A DNA stretch of 64,000 nt from Bryoerythrophyllum caledonicum (GCA_963971425.1 OZ020517.1:15962904-16026903), one strand, 5' to 3'. Counted from the stretch's first letter, positions 44,343-57,772 are shown. Notes: generated by a model from the sequence alone, not told the origin. A program made the numbers and translations.

Positions 44343-44735
44343 CTCGCAGTGCCACACACTCGTGAGCGAGGGGTGCTTTAGCCGCACATACGCAACACCG
44401 TACCTAGGGAGAGACATATTTTGCGGTGCCACACGCCCACGAACGAGAGAAGCATCAGCCGTGCATACATCGCGATGTATCGGAGGAGACGACGGAAGGC
44501 GCAGTACCACACGCCCGTGAGCAAGGGAAACCCCAGCCACACATACGCAGTAGGGCACCTGAGGAGACGGTGTAACCCGTAGAGCCACACGCCCGCAAAC
44601 GAGGGAAGCTCCAGTTAGGCATACGCAGCGGTGCACCTGTAGAGGCGTCGAAACTTGAAGCATCACACGCCCGCAAACAAAGAAGGCTCCAGCGTCGCAT
44701 ACAAACCACTGCCCCAACAGAGGTGGATATGCGTG
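44343..44735 (+). repeat. five-copy tandem repeat, about 77-bp unit
   Basis: Five diverged units each contain GCCACACGCCCG(C/T) followed about 30 bases later by CATACGCA and a purine-rich end. Divergence of 20-30% indicates an old array. The minus strand stays open through all five units (about 200 codons), but the predicted Cys/Leu-rich peptide has no recognised fold. Confidence 0.75.
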
Positions 44736-45608
44736 GAGCACGCTAGCCTGAAGATTAAACAAACGTTGTTCAGGCGTATCCCATCCCGAAGAAGGAGTCC
44801 AGAGTTGAACCAAGCAGCCCGCAGTAACCAGACCTCCACTCCACCAACCTGCCAGGGAACAAACTGGCGTCAACAGGCAGAAAGTCTGCCAAAAGGCAGA
44901 CTGAACCTTTGGAGGTCAACAATGTGGTTAGAAGGAAGAGTGATCCTTCTGGAGGTAGTACTGACAAGAGAACTTTGCAAGGAGAAAAGAAAGGAGGCGA
45001 GACCACAAACAAGAAAACTACAAGGTTGGTGTTATTGTGTTAGTGAATTATTGCGGTATGAGGTTTATTATGCAAACCATCAACATTGTATGTTTTATAC
45101 CCTCAATATGAAGTTGTACTATTGGGAAAGATACACCACTATTTTGTGTGGTGTATCTACTAAGTGTCTCTTTGTAATATGTATTACAAGTAACAAAGTC
45201 TGTAGAGTTATATGCCATGTATCTTGTAAATTGTGGAGGAGTAATGCTAGTTTTGATAATAGGATTTGTTTGATATGGAATAGTAGTAAAACTACACTAG
45301 CATGTTATAGGCAATGCCTTACTCATCTCTATAAGCTAGATTGTTTAAATTTGACAAGGAAGGTGCATAGTTACAATAGCTTTTGCACTCTTTGTCAACT
45401 CTGCTCAATTAGCAAGGCAAGGGAAAGAGTTGTCATACTTGATACACTCTTTTGCCTTAACATATTGCAACAAAATTTTCTCCAATTTCACACTCTTCTC
45501 CTACACGGCCGACAACTTAAATTGTGGAAGGGAAAAAGAGGTGAATATTTTGGAAATACCTCCCTACTTAAAACAATCTCTTTACATCTCGCTTTTATGT
45601 TTTATAGA

Positions 45609-47125
45609 ATGCACACACCGGCTGAAGCTTCCTCTTGCTCCAACAAAAAGGATTCCAACGACATGGACGTACTAGTCACCAAACGCTTAGAGCTCGAGAC
45701 AACGGCTGACAATTCTCTAAAGGTAATTTCGGTCAAACGTGGAAGACCCCCTTATTGGCTTGGTTTTCAAGCGTTGAATGCTTTAGGACAAATTCGGGAG
45801 GGACCTAGAGCCAAACACCTGTCTGTGAGTGAAATGGAAATGGAAGGAATGAGCAATGAAGCAATAGAGGCATGTGACTCTATTTTCTCGTTTCCGTACG
45901 TTACCCAAGAGCAATGGCCTAACTCTAGAATGGATGGGAAAGAGGGGAATCATCTAAATCTCACCCAACTCCCATGTGAGGTTGAGGTGGACGAATTTGG
46001 TTTCTCCCTTAATTACCAAATAGCCATTGCATTTGAAATTGGGGAAAGTATTGTCTCTAAAAATGTCGTGTTAGAAATAAAAGAGAGACTTGCTCACATG
46101 AGAATAGCATTGGGTGAAAGTATGGCACAACCTATTGCTATCATGTGCCTTCACAAGTCTGACCATTGGAGTGGTGTGGTGAAAATTCACCTAAAGTACT
46201 TGTGAGGGGTAAGGTATGCGAGTCCTTTGACTACATTTCCATCCAAAGACTCTTATCCGTAAGAATTAGCAGCCCCTCCCTCAAAAATAGGAAATGGTTT
46301 GAGGTTCTTTTTGAAATTGTCAATGAGGGTTTCAAGAGAGGAGTTGAGTTTGAAGTAACTAGAGTCACAAAGAAAGAAGTAGCAGACTTTGCATGGGTGA
46401 AAGCACCAACACCAGATGAAGCTAACAAAATAAAAGAACAAAAAATATATGCGGATAGTGAGGTGTTTGTACCGGTCTTTGTTAATCGAGGTAGAATGAC
46501 GGAGGATGAGAAAGCCAAAAAAAATGCCATAGTTCTCATTGCTCAAAACTAAAACAAAACCAAGTCCACCTATGAGCTTGAGTCAGCCATCAAAGGGTTT
46601 ATAGGTGAGGAGAATGTTGTTAGCATCTATTTTAGACTTGAGAATGATAAAAACGTGGGGAGTTGCAATGTGGAATGTAAAAATGCTGCGGTTTACAAAA
46701 AATATCTAAACAAATGTGAAAAAATGCTAAACAAGTACGTGGAATTTATTGCACACCTCCGTAGTATGGATGGGAAACTTAAACCTAGCCCGGAAGAGCT
46801 AACTAGACTAGGATTTTTGGATATCAATACAGCCATCGCAAACACGGTAGAAACCCTAAACATCACCACGGGGGATACCTATAGCAAACAAGACATTAAT
46901 AAATTAACTGATGTTGTGGTCGCCAAGAGTTCCAAAGCCACTATGGGAGAAATTTGGCAAGAGATGGATAGCCTCAAAGAAGTGATTGTGACAGAAGCCA
47001 AGTCTTATGTCAATATCGTTCAATTAGAGCAAGTCAAACATAATAGTGCACTCCACGCGGAAAGAAGACTATTACATAATCAAATGAAGTCTTCTATGGC
47101 TATAATGGATCAGCTTTTACAATAA
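45609..47125 (+). pseudogene. LINE ORF1 protein (broken by one shift and one stop)
   Basis: The chosen start is ATG at 45609 (MHTPAEASSCSNKKDSNDMD). The protein-like part runs through SVKRGRPPYWLGFQAL and FGFSLNYQIAIAFEIGESIV to a frame change at about 46190, then LLSVRISSPSLKNRKWFEV. It passes a TAA at 46550 in the same frame to YELESAIKGFIGEENVVSIY and a helical C-terminus (EIWQEMDSLKEVIV). Alternating strand/helix segments with KNAIVLIAQN would suit an RRM-like fold, as in some LINE ORF1 proteins; this is inference. Its position just upstream of the endonuclease/reverse transcriptase gene and its decay to a similar degree support ORF1. No zinc knuckle is seen. Confidence 0.55.
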
Positions 47126-47329
47126 GAATCTATGGACCAAATAAACTAGTTTGGACAAATGGAACGGTGGAGATTATAAAACAAAAAATTAAAAAAATAT
47201 TGAAAAATACTAAAATACAAAAAAATACCTATAAAAATATAGTATTTATAAATACTACAAAAACCTTAGAAATAAACATCAACTTGATAAAGATGCAACC
47301 ACTAACCTTTAAAAACTCTTTACTACTTT

Positions 47330-47880
47330 ATACTACCTCAATTTGTAATCTTCTTTTCTTTTCGTTTTCCCTCTTTTTTTTCTTTTTTTTTTTTCTTCCT
47401 CTTTTTCGTTTTCCTCTCCTTTCATCTTTTTTACTCTTTTTCTTTCTCTTCTCTTTTTTTCTCTCTTTCTTTTTACTCTTCTACTTTTTACTTTTTACTT
47501 CATTCCTACTGTTTATATCTTACTTCTTACATTGTTACATATTACTCTTACACTCGCATTTCTAGCATTTATATTACTTTATAGCCTGTCATCGAGTCTT
47601 CTTCTTGCTAGTCTCTTACTTTTTCCATTATTTGTTACTATATTGCCTTCCAAACTTCTTACAATCTCATTACTCACTTCTCTACTCCCGAGCACTACTC
47701 CTTTCCTCAATCTCTCAGTACTTTACCTGCAAACATCTCTCTATCATTCTCCAACCTTGCACCCTTTACTCTATTACTCCTACCCCCCACTCTTTTACTC
47801 TCCATCTCTTTATTTTATATTATCCCTACCGTTTTTTATACCTATTCTCTTATTTTTACCACTTCAAAAATCCCTCCCCC
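47330..47880 (+). repeat. pyrimidine-rich tract between LINE ORF1 and ORF2
   Basis: About 550 bp are almost entirely C/T on the plus strand, densest at 47360-47470. This keeps frames open that would encode Phe/Leu/Ser-rich peptides, which I treat as artefacts. It may act in reinitiation of ORF2 translation or in RNA binding; nothing in the sequence proves this. Confidence 0.7.
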
Positions 47881-48026
47881 ACTCTACACTCCAATGGCCC
47901 TCCACAAAACTTATGAGCCATCGTATATACAATATATACAAATATTCACAAGTAATCTCAAATAAAGTCACCAATACAAAATCATCAAACCAAAACATTG
48001 ACATCACTTTTCTGCTACTACTCAGT

Positions 48027-48053
48027 GGTGACATTGAATTAAACCCTGGACCT
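48027..48053 (+). other. 2A-like ribosome-skipping motif (GDIELNPGP) in LINE ORF2
   Basis: Codons 48027-48053 read GDIELNPGP, preceded by ITFLLLLS and followed by Met. This fits the 2A consensus D(V/I)ExNPG|P including its Leu-rich upstream context. From the ATG at 47913 it lies at residues 39-47, so skipping would release a 46-residue leader. N-terminal 2A motifs are known in trypanosome L1Tc and in some animal LINEs. Confidence 0.8.
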
Positions 48054-49641
48054 ATGCCAAACATAATACAAAACCACCCCCTAATACACAAAAAACGAGC
48101 TAACAACTATTTTATTCCATATACGATTAAATTTCAGCCAAAATATCAACATTTACCAAAACTATACTCACCATTCAGCAAAACTATACTCACCATTCAT
48201 GAATCCTGCCACATACTCAATAATGAATATAGCAACATATATCCGCATCTATCCCAATACATCCAAAGTCTTTCTAACTTCCCACCAACGCAATATTATA
48301 TACGCCATTATAATAACAATTCATCCATCTGTAGAAACATCCAACTTCATAATCTCCTCAAACACCCAAAACAACAACCTAGACACAGATTGGACAACAA
48401 CCCTCCTACACAAACTCTCTACCCTAAATAACCCCCCCCTGAAAGGCACGTTAGCATCGAGCACATATGCACCCAGTTTCTAAAAGATAATCACAACTCA
48501 ATAAATCCAACATATTCAATCCACAACAAAATTTACAAAAGTATCCACAGACAAACTACAACAACAAACCCCCTTACATTAAAAAATGAATTTCCATTTC
48601 TCCCTGACAAACTAATTACAGAATCACTTAAACGCCTTAATCACATTCCCGAATACTCACATCCACCCATCAACATTCACATCCCACCACCTCCACAACC
48701 GCCAATAAACAGTCAACACAATACGTATTTCATAACATGGAATGCAGCATCACTAAACACAACATTACCTAGCATTCAAAACCTAATAACTAATCTCCAA
48801 ACAATTCTAGCAATCATCTTCATACAAGAAACAAAAATTACCGCCACAAAATCTACAAAATACATTGAAAGACTCTTTCCAGAATATAAACTAATCTTCA
48901 ACAACACCCTAGGAATCACAAGATGTATGCAACAAAGGAGACCCTACACCCCCGCTCGTGGAGGACTTTTAACATTAATCAACAAATCATATGCATTTCC
49001 CAGCAACATAACAAAAATTCCTACCCCCACCAACATCTCACCATATTTACAAATAATAAAAATTACAAATGATCCACTCCAACCATGGCTACTCATACAT
49101 TTATACATGCCCTCACACGCAGAAGATATCCGACTTATACACGAAATACAAACCAATATCATAGATCAAATACAAAATCACCCAAACTGCACCCATATTC
49201 TAACCGGCGACTTCAACAGAGATATTGCCCTCATCGGACGAACAATTGGTGATAACTTAACACCCCCCCAAGAACTAGACTTCCAATGGAGAACCTACAT
49301 AGATACTCTACAATTAACATACATTAACACAAACACAAACTTTTCAAGACAAGGAGGCCATAACTATACGGAAACAAGTCTAATAGATGGTTTTTACATA
49401 AACACCCATATTCGACATCAATACTCATGTACAACTAGTACTGAAAGCAACCTAAACTCTGACCATTACCCACTTAAATTACATATCCCCAGCAATACGC
49501 TAATTAGTAGAATACCACAAACAACAAATAATAATACCATTAGAATATTGAATCCTATCCCATTCAAAAATATAGAAATATTTCACAGTATCTACATTGA
49601 AAACAACTCACTAATAATAGAACAACTCACTAACATCTTAA

Positions 49642-50566
49642 CCCCTAAAGGACCAGAGCCTCCTTCAAGGGGATTTCTGCTTTTGGATAGGTTCCTAAAA
49701 TTCGAAAAAAAATTCTTTTACTCTCAAATTTTTATTCTAGATTGCCTCTGATAAGAGCTTGGTGGACATATTTTTATTTTATTTTTTGGATTTGTGGTTT
49801 GAAAGTTCGTACCACTTAAAGCCAAAAGTGGGGACAACGGGCACCTCCAAAATTTTGACAAAAGTTTCTATAGACATTGAGATTTTTCACACACATAAAG
49901 AATATTTCCTTTTATGGAAATTTTCAAAAAAAAATCTTGTCTTTAGTGTAAACTGGCATTTTAGTCCAAGTCAAACATTTTCACACATTGTCGGGCAACT
50001 AGGGGAAAAAACTTCATCTTTTCTACATAAAACCTAGAGATCTTCCTATTTTTCACTTTTTATTTTTTCAACAACAATATGTGCTGAAAACCTTCTTATT
50101 GACCGTTTGGATTATCATTCGAATACATACGTAGTTCACAAAAAAATAAAACGTGAAATGGCAATTTTTGAACCTCTACTCCTTGCACACTTGTTTTGAA
50201 TATGCTACACTCCTGTTTTACCTCTAAAAATTGGCAGGTTGGGAAATAACATCATGCTTAAGACAATGGTAAAAGATTTAGACCTTGTACAATGCAAAAA
50301 TTTGATACAAAGTGAAGTCAAAGTCTGCTAATCTACTCAACGCACGGATGAAAATGAACCATTGTTTTGACTTCAAACACTAAAATCTATCAATCCGTGC
50401 GGTGGATTGCAACCAAAATTTAACGGCATGTTTATATAGAAGTCTATTTTAAGATCTTATAGTTGAAAATCCAAAATTCACTTTAAAATGTGATTTTTAT
50501 GTCTCTTTTTGGCAGTGGCAGTTTTGGACTGGTTTCAGAGCGAAAGTGGTCGTGGTCCTTTAGGGG
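49642..50566. mobile_element. 925-bp TTAA-duplicating element inserted in LINE ORF2
   Basis: The termini are CCCCTAAAGGACCA on both ends (14-bp inverted repeat), bordered by TTAA at 49638-49641 and 50567-50570. Removing the element plus one TTAA restores an open LINE frame (LTNI|LNNNTNLTDIQWLDA) that continues for about 80 codons, so TTAA is the duplicated target. It has no coding capacity. The family resembles piggyBac-like (or Kolobok-like) non-autonomous elements by target and CCC-type ends. Confidence 0.9.
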
Positions 50567-53500
50567 TTAAACAACAATACAAACCTCACAGACATACAAT
50601 GGCTAGATGCGTGTAACACATTAGATATATTAACACAAGACATTTCTGCAGCATTAGAACAAACATGCAAAGCTGAACCTCTACCACAACTTACCCCCAG
50701 AACATCACAACAAGGAGGTTTTTTACCACGAAAACTTGCAAAACCCTGGAAAAAAAATTTATCAACTTATCACCTCATCCGTAAAACCATACAAATGGTA
50801 AAAAATAACCCAGACTAGCAAAACCACCCCATAATCAATAGCATCCAAACTGATAGACATACAAATATACCCCACCCACCTAGAAATAATACCCATATAG
50901 ATTCATGGATATCCGATATAGCCCAAATAGCAAAACAAGCCAACAACCTTGCTCGCAAAATCACAACCACGTACAATAAAGAGTGCATCAAGAAAGCCAT
51001 CACAAAATATAGACAATTGTACGACAGAAGCCCCAAAATGATCAATAAAAAAGTCTTTAAAGACAATACAACACACGCCCTTGACTGCATCACAGACCAA
51101 CATGGAAACATTCTCACAAATCCAGAAGAAATTGCTGATGAAATCTACATACGACAATCACAAGTAAACAGACCTACAATACCCACATGCCACAATCAGT
51201 CTAAACACTTGAGAAATTGTACTTGTAGTGTTAGACAATATCCATGGCATGACTTGGATGGATTTGTACTAGAAAAAAGAGGTGAGCCTAACATTCCACT
51301 TCACACATACTTCACAAAAGAAACATATGATATGTGTCTGAAAAAAATAAGTAACAACAAAGCCCCTGGACCAGATTGTATTCCAAACTCCATATTAAAA
51401 AAGATGCCAGAAAAATTCCATAAACTCCTATATCTTTTCTTTAAACATTGCTATAGACAAAAACGCATCCCTGAACTATAAAAAACAGCCTAACCATATT
51501 ACTCTACATAAAAGGAGAACCCTTCATATTAACAAACCATCGGCCTATTGCCCTAGCCAACACCATTTACAAACTATACACCAGTACTTTGACCTCAATC
51601 TTATCCTCATACGGTGAAAAATACAATATATTACATGACAGTGAAGAGGGCTTTCGAGCCGAACATAGTACTTCCCGACAAATACAATCCTGACAAATAC
51701 AAACACTAATAGCTGCTCTAGAAGAAGCTAAACTTACTAACCAAGACATATATATCCTCTATGTAGACTTCAAAAATGCATTTGGTTCAATCGATCACGC
51801 AAGATTGCTTGCTCTCATGATTGACCTTGGCTACCCAAAAGATGCAGCTACTTTAGTTGGAAATATCTACGCACACTCTACTACCACATTCACTAGAGAA
51901 CATTTTGGAAAAACACACCCTATTCCCATACAAAGAGGCACAATTCAAGGTGACACTCTTAGCCCATATCTCTTCATAATATTTCTCAAACCACTATTAA
52001 GATGGCTACAACGCGGAAATAATGGATATACATTTAGCACATCAAAAACCACTGTCAACTCCGCTGCATACGCAGACGATTTAGCAGCCCTATCCGGTAA
52101 AATAAAATCATTACAAATTCAATTAAACAAAATAGATAGATACTATAAGTGGACTGGAATAGATGTTGGGGTACCCAAATGTGCAGTCACCGGATCCCCA
52201 AATAAGTCAAAAATGAATCTCACAACCTTCAAGGCACAAATTCAAGCCACGAACATTACTTATCCTAATCAACCAATCCCTGTGGTACACCAAAATGAAG
52301 CATATGTTTACTTAGGCACTCAAATGGTACCCTCACTAAAATGGAAATTCAGACTCATGCTACATTAACAAAACTCAACAATCAATGTCAAGCACTAAAT
52401 AATTGTTCGGCTATTATGAGACAAAGAATTACCATGATAGATACGGTTATTAGACCAGGAATCTCATATAGTTTCTATATTGTACCATATTCAATGCCCA
52501 CTAATTAAAAGCTTGACAAAAAAATAATAGCAGCACAAAAATCAATTTGTGGACTTCCAAAATGCACCTCGAACGTAATAACACAACTACCACACAACCA
52601 CTTTGGCCTAGAAGCACCCTCACTAAAAAACGAATACCTACGATGCATTGGAGAGCAACTTCTGAACGCACTAAATGACAAAGGGAGATTAGAGAAAATA
52701 TACAATGGATTGCTACACTTTATACTAGCCAAACATGGGGGAGCAGAATATTTACCCAGAATTAAAAGCTCAAACTGCTATAGATCCTCAATTACTAGAA
52801 CATTATTCCTACTTAAAACAGAAGGAAACACATATCTAAAAAGTACCATAAACAACTTCCTTACAGCACATGCGCCCTTAGAATGCATGTGGAGAACTGA
52901 AGCCCCAACACTCCCACACCTAATTGAGCAAACATCTATGAAATTACTACAAGTACTATTCACCACAAACATCACAAAACTTAGCCAAATCACCCTACCA
53001 AATGGCTCACAATTAATGAACGAAACTGAATTCTACAAATATCACTTCAAACCCACAAGACTAATAAAAAGTGCATTAAACCTAACCGAACAACTCTTTT
53101 GTCTCCCTGAGTGTCTTGACACATGCCCCCACCCCTGTAACGAACACCCATATCCCCACACACTTAAATAAAGATATATCCGCCCCAACAACAATACTAT
53201 CCTTCATATTCCCACTCCACCTATCCATCCACCTGACCTACCCCAACCACGCTCTCCAAAACCACCTCCATATATACTAAAAAATCCTACAACATACCCG
53301 ATATATGCCATAGTACAACATAAACCACGTACATACCACAACACTAATGACATTAAAATATAAATTACTTCATACCTTTGCCGATGGAAAAACTAGGAAA
53401 ACACTTATAATCAATGACACACACACAAAACTCTATTCCCATGGCATGACCCTAATACCGCATCCCACAACATAACATGCCTCAAAAAATACTATAAAGA

Positions 53501-56500
53501 GAAAACCAATAAATTCTACCATAACATCATACAAGCACATCACCCACAAGATCAATACAGAGATACAAGATCGGTAACACCCCCGACAAAAAACCACTTA
53601 GCAAAAATATCCATAGCTGAATGCAATCCACAAAAAGACATTACCGCACAACAACACACCATCCAAATCCAACAAAACAAAGCACATATCTATGAAAATG
53701 ATGGAAAATACCTAATAACTATCCCCACCATAAGGCTTAAATGGCTCTGGAACCAATATCACCAAGCATTTAGTACTCCACACAATTTAGAACCGGCAAT
53801 CCAACCATTTGAAACTGAAGTCGTCTGGCTTTATCAAAGATACAAATACAAAATACCTAAAACGGACCCCCTTAAACAAACACACTACACCATACCAACG
53901 GAATTATTGGACTTCTTCACTACAACATACAATGTTCAACGCTCTTACTTCTCATCTCCGGTCACATGCTCCACTAGGATAACAAAAAAAAATTCCTCTT
54001 TCTCTAGAGACAAAATCTTTGGCTCATTGGGCAAAGCATTTGATTACAAATGGGAAGGCATAGGATATGCACATCCACACAACAAAGAAGAAGCCCAACA
54101 ATCATTACATTGGGCTAGACTCGCAGCGAAAAACAACCCAGGAAACATAACATATCTTATCTTACCAGATGAAAATTGGTACCAAAATTCTAACCCTCAC
54201 ATTGGTCCTTACCCAGACTCTTACATCATATGCTTATTCCTTGCCGATACCATAACATACTTTGAACCTACCATACCAGAAGAATCAAATAAACCTCAAA
54301 AAGAAAAATCCACCTTACAAATACTATGCATACACCACCAAAACAACACAATAGGCCTCCAAACAAATATAGAACACCTTCAAACACTAATCAATACTCT
54401 ACATAAAACAAGTATATGCCCACTTAGCCCCACCAACGTTTGCACCCACCCAAGTTAACCGAAACAATAAATGATCCAAAGTTAACCTCCCTAGCACAAA
54501 TCACACACCCCAACCACCTCAATACCACTCCCACCCTATAACACAAACATAACACTAAAATTCAATCCAGAATACAGCTACTATACAGATGGTTCATTTA
54601 AAGAACCTGAAGAAGTAAGACCTGGGCACTGGCACAGGGAACGAGCAGGATTCGGCATATACAATGCACCAAAAGATATCAAAATAGCCAAAAGACTCCA
54701 AGGATTACAAAACATCATTAGAGCAAAAATGATGGCCGTACATAAAACACTTCGAATTTTGAATCATAAAGATCCAAATGAGCCTGCATACATATTTACA
54801 GACTGCATAAATGTGTTATATCTATTAAACACACAAATTCAACATCCTACCATGTACAATGGCCACCCCAACAAAACTATCTTAGCATCAATGGTGAAAA
54901 TGCTACAAACACGAACCCAACCCATATCAATACACAAAGTAAGAGCTCATGTGAACACTGAAGGCAACGAAAAAGCAGACGAATTAGCCAAAACGGGTAG
55001 AGAAAAAGCACATAGAGAAGCCGGAGAACCATACGAACATGCTCATCCCACACCACACTTTCAACCATACGAAAGAATGGCCATCTATGGAAGAAACCCA
55101 AGACAAAGGCCCTATAAGATTCTTACCTAATTACCTTAAACGATACGATCTAGACAACAACTTAATGGAACTAGCTAGAAACTTCCCAAATATCAAAAAA
55201 TGGACAAGAAACAGAAACATCGACAATGAACTCTCCAATGAATTTTGGACTAACCCCCTTATCACAGACTCACAAAAGACATGTATTATAAAATTTAGAA
55301 CATGCCAATATATGGGAAATGCACGAAAACATTTTTTCTTTGGACGTGAAAGATTTCCCTCCGTCACATGCCCCATATGTAACTCCACTGACCCAGATAC
55401 TTGGCTACATGTATTACTTAAATGCCAACAACAACACATACATGCGCTCATTGTAACAAGACATGACAAAGCGGTATGGGAAATCAGAAAACTACTTGTA
55501 TCATCTAGTAAATCTAGGTGTCTTACCTTAATGAATGTTGGTATCTTTCAAAATAACTCACCAGAAAACACTGTCCCACAATGGCTACTACCATGTACAT
55601 GCATTAACCAAAGATGCCACTACAATGCCCGATTTAAACCAGATATACTATGCGTCCGTGGAGTACCACACAATCATCCCCCACCAACAAAACCAGATCC
55701 AAACATCACATATCAATTTATAGAATTCACTTATTGCAATGACCGGTTTTCACCAAAAACAATAGGGCACAAGATAAACAAATATCAGCCTCTCTTAGAT
55801 AAAATAAGCACATTAGGGTGGAAAGTGGACCCACTAATAGTTATCACTGTCGGAGCCAGAGCTACTACACACATCCCATCTGTGGAATCATTGGAAAAAA
55901 CATTTAAAATCTCAATGACCTCCATTAAAAATACTTTTAGAAACTTTAACACCATTGCTATCCAACATGCAATGTCCATCCTCCTCCATAAAAGAAGACT
56001 AGAAAACAACCAATCACTACCCGATCCACATACCTCCTAAACATAAACCAAACTCACCACAACTACCATCAAAACTACCAATAATCCCCCCGCAAAAGCA
56101 CTAGGTACTCTCTTTATTCTATAGAGTCTACATTCGAGAGGGGGAAGTAGTTCCATCCTCCTAATCTTTTGTCTAGTGGGCATTGTTTTAGTAGTGGAAC
56201 GAATAGACACTTTATTCATGCCGGCCTCTTTTGGAGACCGGAGTTCTTCTTCTTCTTAGTGGCGGTAATAGGCTGGGTTACCATATTATAAATTCAGTTG
56301 TACCTTTTATTACAATTGACTGCTCAGTGACATTTCTATTGTTATATGTCTGCTTTTAACTTATTCAAAAGTTGGAGTGTACAATTTACTTCCAGCAACT
56401 TAACAAAGTCCTCCGACATGAAAGCTATACATTGGTGCAAACAAAAAGTAACCAAAAATCAATCTCATGGAAAGATATTCAAACTTAGGAGGCATGTTCC

Positions 56501-56527
56501 ACCTCCAAATACATTCCTCCAACTTAA

Positions 56528-57448
56528 CCCCTAAAGGACCACGACCTATTTCGCTCTAAAACCAGTCCAAAACTGCCACTGTCAAAAAGAGACATGAAAA
56601 CCACATTTTAAAGTGAATTTTGGATTTTCAACCATGAGATCTTAAAATAGACTTCCATATAAACATGCCATCAAATTTTGGTTGCAATTCACCGCACGGA
56701 TTGATAGATTTTAGTGTTTAAAGTCAAAACAATGGTTCATTTTCATCCCTGCGTTGAGTTGATCAGCTAACTTTGACTTCATTTTGTATCAAATTTTTGC
56801 ATTGTACAAGGTCTAAATCTTTTACCATTGTCTTAAGCATGATGTTATTTCCCAACACACCAATTTTTAGAGGTAAAAAGGGGTGTAGCATATTCAAAAC
56901 AAGTGTGCAAGGAGTGGAGATTCAAAAATTGCCATTTCACGTTTTATTTTTTTGTGAACTACGTATGTATTCAAATGATAATCCAAACGGTTAATAGGAA
57001 GGTTTTCACCATATATTGTTGTTGAAAAAAAAAAAGTGAAAAATATGAAGATCTCTAGGTTTTATGTAGAAAAGATGAAGTTTTTTTCCCTAGTTGCCCG
57101 ACAATGTGTGAAAATGTTTGACTTGGAATAAAATGCCTTTTTACACTAAATACAATATTTGTTTAGTCAATTTCTAAATAAGGAAATATTCTTTATATGT
57201 GTGAAAAATCTCGATGTCAATAGAAACTTTTGTCAAAAATTTTGGAGGTGCCCAGAGTCCCACTTTTGGCTTTAAGTGGTACTAACTTTCAAACCACAAA
57301 TCCAAAAAAAAATTTAAAATATCTCCACAAAGCTCTTATCAGATCCTATCTTGAAAAAAAAATTCAATTAAAAAGGATTTTTTTTCGAATTGTAGGTACA
57401 TGCCCAAAATCCAAAATGACCCCGGGGGGACGTTTGGTCCTTTAGGGG
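56528..57448. mobile_element. 921-bp TTAA-duplicating element (reference-quality copy)
   Basis: Bordered by TTAA at 56524-56527 and 57449-57452, with inverted ends CCCCTAAAGGACCA. It is an inverted-orientation relative of the 49642 copy along its full length, sharing CAGTCCAAAACTGCCACTG and GATAATCCAAACGGT. It lies about 270 bp beyond the LINE's 3' end. No open frame of note. Confidence 0.88.
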
Positions 57449-57452
57449 TTAA

Positions 57453-57769
57453 GTGTTTTCTGGAGCAAAGTGGTGAAGATTTTCAAACACCATGCAGAGC
57501 AGCAAAAGTGGAATGTACACCGATTTGTTATATATTATTTTAAGTGTCTAGTTCCGGCATTAGTGTATGGGATCACGACAAATTCGATATTTATTGCCCT
57601 GAATTCTCCAATTCATTAAATTTCTTGATGCCTGAATCCATTAAAAGGGCACTTTTCCTGTACAACACTGCCAAATAATATATAATTAAGTGGCATGAAC
57701 TAATCAACGTAAAATTCAAAATTATAAGTTTCAAATGCTATATAGTGTCACACTTTTGAATAAGTGTTC
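57453..57769. other. short AT-rich spacer
   Basis: About 320 bp between two elements in which I see nothing. Confidence 0.5.
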
Positions 57770-57772
57770 TTA

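Larger units (their letters stand above)
41950..45020. other. 3-kb region with tandem repeats but no recognised gene
   Basis: The plus strand has a C/A-rich composition that keeps long frames open, including one of 258 codons at 42808-43584. These lack any domain motif and change character across the region, so I do not call them genes. Two tandem arrays are listed separately. The region may include the true start of the LINE or an older element it inserted into. Confidence 0.4.
47913..56040 (+). pseudogene. LINE ORF2: 2A-like motif, APE endonuclease, reverse transcriptase, RNase H, Cys/His tail
   Basis: Likely start ATG 47913 (MSHRIYNIYKYSQVI). Order: 2A-like GDIELNPGP (48027-48053); APE endonuclease from TYFITWNAASL (about 48723) through FIQETKI, HILTGDFNRDIA (about 49200) to SDHYPL (about 49460). 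The reverse transcriptase has NNKAPGPDCIPNSIL (51357), NHRPIALANTIYKLY (51535), YVDFKNAFGSID (51763), RGTIQGDTLSPYLF (51934) and AYADD (52066-52080). RNase H follows with YTDGSF (54582), TDC and HKVRAHVNTEGNEKADELAK (54933-54992), then a CPIC...H...C tail (55370). Known damage: the 925-bp insertion at 49642, stops near 48429 and 50816, a shift at about 51480, a stop at 51692, and shifts near 52370 and 55100. The protein would nick target DNA and reverse-transcribe its own RNA. This copy cannot. Confidence 0.88.
45020..56258 (+). mobile_element. LINE with ORF1, APE-RT-RNase H ORF2 and 2A-like motif; interrupted by a TTAA element
   Basis: ORF1 (about 45609-47125) is followed by ORF2 (about 47913-56040) and a short tail ending in (TTC)n at about 56258. 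ORF2 encodes an APE-type endonuclease, a reverse transcriptase with YADD, an RNase H and a Cys/His tail. Stops and shifts make this copy defective, and a 925-bp DNA element sits inside ORF2 (49642-50566). The 5' border is uncertain, because no target duplication matching the 3' flank (AGTGGCGG) was found. Two 5'-truncated copies near 30 kb confirm the 3' end. Domain order fits RNase H-bearing LINE clades such as I-like elements; exact clade is not determined. Confidence 0.85.

Noticed and set aside
47167-47900. Phe/Leu/Ser-rich frames suggesting membrane proteins
   Set aside because: They arise from a pyrimidine tract between the two LINE genes and carry on in more than one frame.
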